This document shows positions 58,966 through 64,000 of a DNA stretch of 64,000 nucleotides, one piece after another; the first letter of the stretch is position 1, and the number at the start of each line of letters is the position of its first letter. The stretch covers positions 124,001 through 188,000 of the forward strand of contig MU400565.1 of the NCBI GenBank assembly GCA_022578965.1. Direction: 5' to 3'. The notes beneath the pieces are model-generated. The model did not search any database and was not told the DNA's origin. It worked only from the letters and a program-made list of their open reading frames with translations. This stretch comes from Xylaria sp. FL1777. Its lineage: Eukaryota; Ascomycota; Sordariomycetes; Xylariales; Xylariaceae. A program made the translations under genes and the position numbers.

Positions 58966-60080
58966 GCCGAGGTGTGTCGGGAACCTGGAATGATGGGAAT
59001 CCTGGGGCGTCCTCTGCTTTCATTCATAGAAGGGAAATTGCAAAAGTCATTCACTTTATGTCATAGCTATAGATATCAATACAGAACAATACCAGTATCA
59101 ATACCAAAGGCACAAATCCACGCATGCTTCTTCGTCAGACTTCCCATGTCTTCCCTTATCATCAGGAAAAGGGCAGAGCCGCGGTGGTGCGTAAGCACTA
59201 CTAACATGCCGGAGAGTGCTGTGGCTACACCTGAATATGCACTTATTAGCTCACGTTAAGTGCGATTACAGAGTCCTCCAGGCACTGATGGGGGGCCTTG
59301 TAAGGCACTTCGCCGGGCTCTTCTCAGCTTACATTGTTCCGTAAGGGCCTTTGCAAAGTACCTACAGGAGTGCCTTAATTCCACTAACAATGCCCTTCCG
59401 TGGGAAATGTCTGGATGTCGTGATAGCGTTTATAGTTGCAGAGCGAAGATGCATTATACATATAGTCAAGAAGCTCATTCACCGAAGATGTATAAACCTT
59501 CGCGCAACATAATAAACACTTATGGTTATTAGTTGCTGACAGTAGAGGTAGTCTAGATGTTATACCATCCGTAACAAAACCATTATTTCAACTAGGTAAG
59601 TAGGTATTTATCAAGATATGGAGAGAGGCAAGAGAAGGTAGATTGTGGTAAGGCTTGGTTCCATTGGCTGGTTATGGCTGTCTGGTGGAGTATACATTGA
59701 TGGTGCAATGGTGTTGGGGCGGTAGTTATTCGTCCAAAGAAAACGGCAGTAATTGGCTGGCAAAAGACGGTGGGAAGAAGAGAAGGGCGAAAATATCTGG
59801 AAGAGAGGACGCGGTTTGACCAACGGGTTGATGGAGGAGGAGAAAGCGTCAGGCAAGCAAAGAGGTAAGCGCGAACCGCACAGCTATCCTGATACCTGTC
59901 CGGGGTGGTCTGAATTGCCCTCGATTAGATGCTGCAGAGGAAGGAAGGCTGGGTAAAAAATGTGACTGGTACCTACAGGCTTCTCTTCCCCCAGGAAGGT
60001 AATTGCTACCTTCAATGTCAGGTTCCTTCTGCAAGTGGAGTACCTAGGTCTACAGCTCAAGGTTCCCGGGTAAGGAATCC

Positions 60081-60150
60081 TACCTACCTACTGCGTAAGT
60101 ACCTTACCTAGGTAGGCACCTACCTATATGTATGTAGGTAGGTAGGTACT
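60081..60150. repeat. Cluster of TACCTA/TAGGTA palindromic repeats
   Basis: Runs of TACCTA are followed by CCTAGG palindromes and runs of TAGGTA, so the strand can fold on itself (for example GCACCTACCTA against TAGGTAGGTA with a short loop at about 60125-60133). Similar shorter clusters occur between other genes in the window. Function unknown. Confidence 0.8.
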
Positions 60151-61350
60151 AAGCAGAGAGCCTCCCGCAGATGCTTTTGTTACCCCTCACAGTGGGTTTG
60201 ATGTTCGATTCATCAATACCTACCTAGGTACTTATGTAGGTACCTATGTACTTCGTTATCCAACATAGCTGGGAATTTATAATATAGAATAATTGCTCGC
60301 TATTAAACAACTTACTAGCAGTTAGAATTATTTTTAGCTACGTTATGAAGTTTAAATGCTGTTTATTTTGCCTTTGTTTCTTTGGCACGTATTAAGACCC
60401 GGCTTCTGACCCCGGATACTATCTTACAAAGCACCTCACTATTATACAGTATCCGTAGCGGCAGACACAGAAAAAGGCGTAGGATTGATCGCCCGGAGCA
60501 ATATCTCCTCCCGCAGCAAATCGATGAGCGTAACTGCTTCCGGTGTTGCAAGTTTCCCACACGCGTGGCATTTACGAATCTCAATTGACCCCTGTCTCGG
60601 TCGATCAAATTACATGGCGGCCAGATGCGGCGTTCACGCCAAGGTCTCTTAACAGACTCTTGACGCACCATCGCAGCATAACATCAGTTGATAAGGACGA
60701 CGCGATTCGCCAGTATGGGACTGGTATTACCTACTTATAATTACTCTACAAATCCCCAATGTTTCCCTTCAGGACTGCATTGGAATTGTATGATACCTAC
60801 GTCGAAACATGTAGGGAAGCTTATGAGAACTACTGTGCCTAGCCAGTCTTAGCCAATTCGTTCCGCCAGGCGCGTGACCTCCGTTTCATTCCTACAAATG
60901 CCGACCAAATCAGGGAATCTTGTCACACGTTCGTGTAATCTGCGATCGAATTGCTCAACAGATTTGCCTGATTGGCTGACGAGACCGGCGCGCGACCGTA
61001 CCTATCAGAGTTTGGTTCATGGCGCATACTTAGACCCCTCCAGACTCGGGTGTCGTGCCGTATGCGTACCTAAGGCAGACCGTAGGCAAGAGAATGGTAG
61101 AGTTGAGCCGACATACGTACCTGTATACGAAGTGTGACAGCGCCTTGGCCATGAGAATTCCTAATCATTGTTCCGTCTAGTGAGGTCTCATACAATAAAC
61201 CCTCATACTTTTGGGCTTCAATTATGCATGACAGCCACAGGTTCATCTTGTCTTCAAATGTCGTATCAGATGTAAGTTAGTCGGTTCAAACCGACGTCAC
61301 TTTCTTGGCTTCCCCGCGAATTAGGCCACTAAGTGGAACCCCCCAAGCCG

Positions 61351-61376
61351 CATTGCTGCATTGCTGCATTGCTGCA
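61351..61376. repeat. (CATTGCTG)3 octamer tandem repeat
   Basis: Three perfect adjacent copies plus CA, upstream of the DUF1774 gene. Confidence 0.85.
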
Positions 61377-61667
61377 CTTGTACGGAGTAGTTTCAGCAGC
61401 TAGTCTACGCAGTGCTCAATCACCTATTGCAGCTAAGCTCACCATCCTGTGTCGTCATGCAAGCAGGTAACATCCGTTTACCGTCACTCCATTGGAATTT
61501 ATTATTCCTTTGTCCTCATAAATTCCTTATTACTTTTTCCGATCTCACCTATACATTTTGCAGCCTACTGCCGCCTGCAATTCCTGCCTCGCCTTATTGC
61601 CTTATTGCCTTTTGTGCTTAACGTTGGATTTGGAAAAGAGTCAAGGTTGTTGCTGTTACCAGATACA

Positions 61668-62722
61668 ATGGAACGTGTGCATCACAGTACGTCTATCAAC
61701 TCTCGATTGCACCGCCTGATATTCATGTAGCTAGGGGCCTAATGATATAACGATCTTGCTAACTGCTCTTTTCTCATCGTCTGTAGTCAATCCCTTCGCC
61801 AAGCGCGAATCCCACACCAAAGGTGCCGTCATCACTTATAAGATCTTGACTATAGTCACTTGGCTGCTATCCATCGTCGTCTCCTTCTACTATACCTTTC
61901 ACAGCCCTGACGATGGCGTCTGGGCCCGACGCAGGATCTGGAAGCAGAATGACCACTACCACACGGCGTTCCGGATGAACCATATCATCGCTAGCATATA
62001 CTGGTAAGAATGCCAACTTCTTCGGGCATGTAAGAGGGTCGTTGTCTTAACCTTTCCGCCAGGATCGTGCTCTTCGTTCTCCAGGGTGGTTATATTGCGC
62101 ACCTCTTCTCCGGCAATATTGAGCGTGTCAACTCGGCCTGCGCGGTTGGCAGCCATTTTATTCTCAACAACTTGTTCCACTTCGCCTTCGTGATGCTGTT
62201 CGTGCGTTCTCTCTTCGGCTGGGCTGAGTTAATCATCATCCTCAATTTCATCAACCTATCCTCGCTATATTTCCGTCACAATGGATATGCTCGATTTATT
62301 CATGAGCCCGTTGTATCTGGACCACTCGCTTGGACCTTCGTTGCCATCTACTGGAATGGTGCCATCATGGTTCCGAATTCACAGACGCTAGTTGCTCGAA
62401 TCTTTGGTAATGTCTTCATTTGGAGCATTCTGGTGTACGGCTTGTTCTTCATAGTGGTATACAAGGTGGGTATTTCCCCTGCAGAGATGTTTAGCCGTAC
62501 TGACTTGTCCAGGACTACACAATGGGCTTCAACCTCTCGGTTCTGTCAGCCGCTATCGGTGTTTCCCAATTTTTCGTGCAGGTCATCGCATTACAGTGGA
62601 TTTTCGCATTTACCATTATGGCCGTGCTGTTTGTCGCCACTGTTGTAGTCGCCGTGCCCGCTGCAACTGGAAAGTTCCGAGAAAATGACGCCGAGAGAGC
62701 GCCTCTCCTGCCGGAGAACTAA
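61668..62722 (+). CDS. DUF1774 family multi-pass membrane protein
   Basis: Exons 61668-61686 (19 nt), 61787-62003, 62063-62465 and 62513-62722 with introns of 100, 59 and 47 nt (branches GCTAAC and ACTGAC visible) give 282 residues. Blocks match the fungal DUF1774 family: INPFAKRESHTKGAVITYK, FHSPDDG, NNLFHFAFVMLFVRS, SGPLAWTFVAIYWNGA and NVFIWSILVYGLFF, ending in the dileucine-like tail ERAPLLPEN. Seven or eight membrane segments are expected, so an endomembrane or vacuolar location is plausible from the acidic/dileucine C-terminus. No biochemical function is known to me. The first exon encodes only MERVHH plus one base; the alternative is an unrecognised longer 5' end. Confidence 0.88.
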
Positions 62723-63188
62723 GCAGTGTGCCGTGTAAACCAAGACACATGTCTCTATACGATGTGGTACTCGGGGTCGTGAGCTAAATCTTGCTCTAAT
62801 AAATTGATTTAAGCATATGTAGGACGGCGTTGAAATATGTAACAAATGGCATGAAGGCGAAATTCGGATGTGGAATGGCAACGCTTGGTCCAGCTGCGTC
62901 TTAAAAATGGCACAATAATTACATGGTGATAATAAGAGGTAGCAATAAAATGATGTTATAATTGTCAAGGTAGCAATGCCATAAGTCCAAATATCTCTGA
63001 AATGTTTTGTTGCTAGAATTAAGCTTTGGAGGTGGTATCTCAGTGTGGTGACTTGCACCAATAATGTACTGGTACATAGCTGCGGGTCAGTGCGCATCTC
63101 CTAATCGATAAGAGCTTCTAGCTGGCTACTTTAAGGTACCTCTCTAGCAACAAGGCCGCCTTATCTCGGTCTTCACTTACCGTTTACC
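62723..63188. other. Short intergenic region
   Basis: 3' flank of the DUF1774 gene and promoter of the next gene on the same strand. Nothing recognised. Confidence 0.5.
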
Positions 63189-63891
63189 ATGTTGCCAACG
63201 CGACCAACGGATTTGCCGTTCACCATAGGCAATGACATCTGTCGTATCGTGAGGGTCGGACGGATCCTGAAGGGCAGGCTGGGGCCTCAATTCGTACGTC
63301 GTATTTTGAAACCCAATGAAATTGGCCATCCGACCACAGCAGGTATATTACAGTGCATCCTCGATCAGAAAGTCCAGGGCTCCGAAGATGCGCAGACTAT
63401 TCCCGCGACATCAGAAGCGACGCCTTCAGCCTTAACTCGCGATACGCACAGCTTCACGAGGGCAGTGGAATTCATGGCCGGCAGGTAAGGGAGCAGGACC
63501 ATGACCACTCACTCCATCTTTCCGAGCCCGCGCTTATTGCCGATACCTCAGGTTCGCCGCTAAAGAAGCGGTCATCAAGGCACATCCCTATCGTCGCCTT
63601 ACGTTCCATAGCATCACCATCCTACGAGCTACTTTTCACATGAATTCACGAGAGGGCTCTGCGCTCGATATGTTCGAGCAGATGGGAAACTCGAGAATCA
63701 ATGTGGAAGAAGAGACGAAAGAGTCACGGGCCAGACTAGAAACAACGCCGCCACAGAGCGGTCCTCTTGTGGCTATGATTCAAAATGACGCCGTGTATCC
63801 CCAAACCTTCGCCTCTGTCAGCATCAGTCACGACACGGATTACGCGACAGCTGTCTGCTTGGGCATCAACTTGAAACCCGATCCGTCCTAG
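63189..63891 (+). CDS. AcpS-like 4'-phosphopantetheinyl transferase
   Basis: Exons 63189-63484 and 63552-63891 with a 67-nt intron (donor GTAAGG, acceptor CAG) encode 211 residues. The join gives FMAGR-FAAKEAVIKAHPYRR, the F-x-x-K-E-A signature of holo-ACP synthases. The second signature is near the N-terminus (FTIGNDICRIVRVGRIL, Asp16 as Mg ligand). The C-terminal SVSISHDTDYATAVCLG is also typical. Such enzymes move phosphopantetheine from coenzyme A onto an acyl carrier protein. The single-domain type resembles the mitochondrial enzyme (yeast Ppt2) that activates the mitochondrial carrier protein for lipoate synthesis. No strong targeting peptide is visible, so mitochondrial location is inferred from family only. 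A polar insertion follows the first exon join. Confidence 0.88.
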
Positions 63892-64000
63892 CCAGAAAAC
63901 CAAGAATTTTCTTCCTCCCTAAATCAGTTCTAGATACTGGCTTGGAGTTTCTGAGGCGAATGCTACTCAACTGCTAGCTCTGCAATGCTGCTTCACGACG

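Larger units (their letters stand above)
58966..61667. other. Long intergenic region with palindromic TAGGTA clusters
   Basis: About 2.7 kb with no supported gene. It holds the densest TACCTA/TAGGTA cluster of the window (60081-60150, second one at 60216-60255) and three tandem CATTGCTG units (61351-61376). The minus-strand frame 60363-60671 lacks similarity. Confidence 0.55.

Noticed and set aside
60081..60255. TAGGTA clusters considered as interstitial telomere repeats
   Set aside because: Fungal telomeres are TTAGGG-type; the unit here is TAGGTA/TACCTA and palindromic, not directional.
60363..60671. Minus-strand frame of 102 codons
   Set aside because: Very Arg-rich, no similarity and no start context; probably chance.
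1..64000. CRISPR array, bacterial operon or viral insertion
   Set aside because: No regularly spaced repeats; every recognised gene has fungal intron structure or fungal family membership.

Overview
This window is nuclear DNA from a filamentous ascomycete, most likely a sordariomycete. The evidence is short GT-AG introns (46 to 242 nt) with CTAAC/CTGAC-like branch points just upstream of the acceptor, fungal gene families throughout (lipase-NACHT-WD40 receptor, Clr5 regulator, LysM effector, IML2, DUF1774), and many TACCTAGGTA-type palindromic clusters between genes. I can identify no bacterial, phage or mitochondrial segment. Gene density is low: about 24 intact or plausibly intact protein genes, one tRNA gene, and two clear plus one doubtful pseudogene. 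Gene models were assembled by joining exons by hand at consensus splice sites and checking that the reading phase closes.

Region by region. 1-13 kb: an AN1-zinc-finger/kinase-like fusion (-), an M20 metallopeptidase (+), a tRNA-Glu(CTC) with a short intron (-), an HD-domain 5'-nucleotidase-like HDDC2/YGK1 homologue (+), a 517-residue disordered conserved-type protein (+) and a GFA/CENP-V-fold protein (-). 14-25 kb: an accessory-looking block, all on the minus strand, with a 1662-residue NOD-like receptor (alpha/beta hydrolase, NACHT, about 14 WD40 repeats), an F-box-like/leucine-rich protein, a small secreted protein and a decayed alpha/beta hydrolase. 25.9-34.2 kb: a housekeeping block with IML2, the proteasome subunit SEM1/DSS1, phosphoglycerate kinase and an Mpv17/PMP22 protein. 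35-48 kb: a second accessory block with secreted cysteine proteins, an orphan 304-residue protein, a metallophosphoesterase broken by an in-frame stop, an ACC-synthase-like aminotransferase and a two-LysM secreted protein. 49-64 kb: a HIRAN-SNF2-RING helicase of the HLTF type, cysteine dioxygenase, a Clr5-domain regulator, a small hypothetical protein, a DUF1774 membrane protein and an AcpS-like phosphopantetheinyl transferase.

The genes do not form one obvious pathway. The housekeeping genes are probably syntenic background, and the two accessory blocks carry the self/non-self recognition and host-interaction candidates. The most interesting items are the complete lipase-type NLR and its neighbourhood, the ACC-synthase-like and LysM pair, the zinc-finger/kinase fusion, the two pseudogenes, and several splice arrangements (25-nt and 32-nt exons, a stop codon formed by a splice donor, nested acceptors) that automatic annotation would tend to get wrong. 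I found no CRISPR array, no intact transposon and no convincing rRNA.
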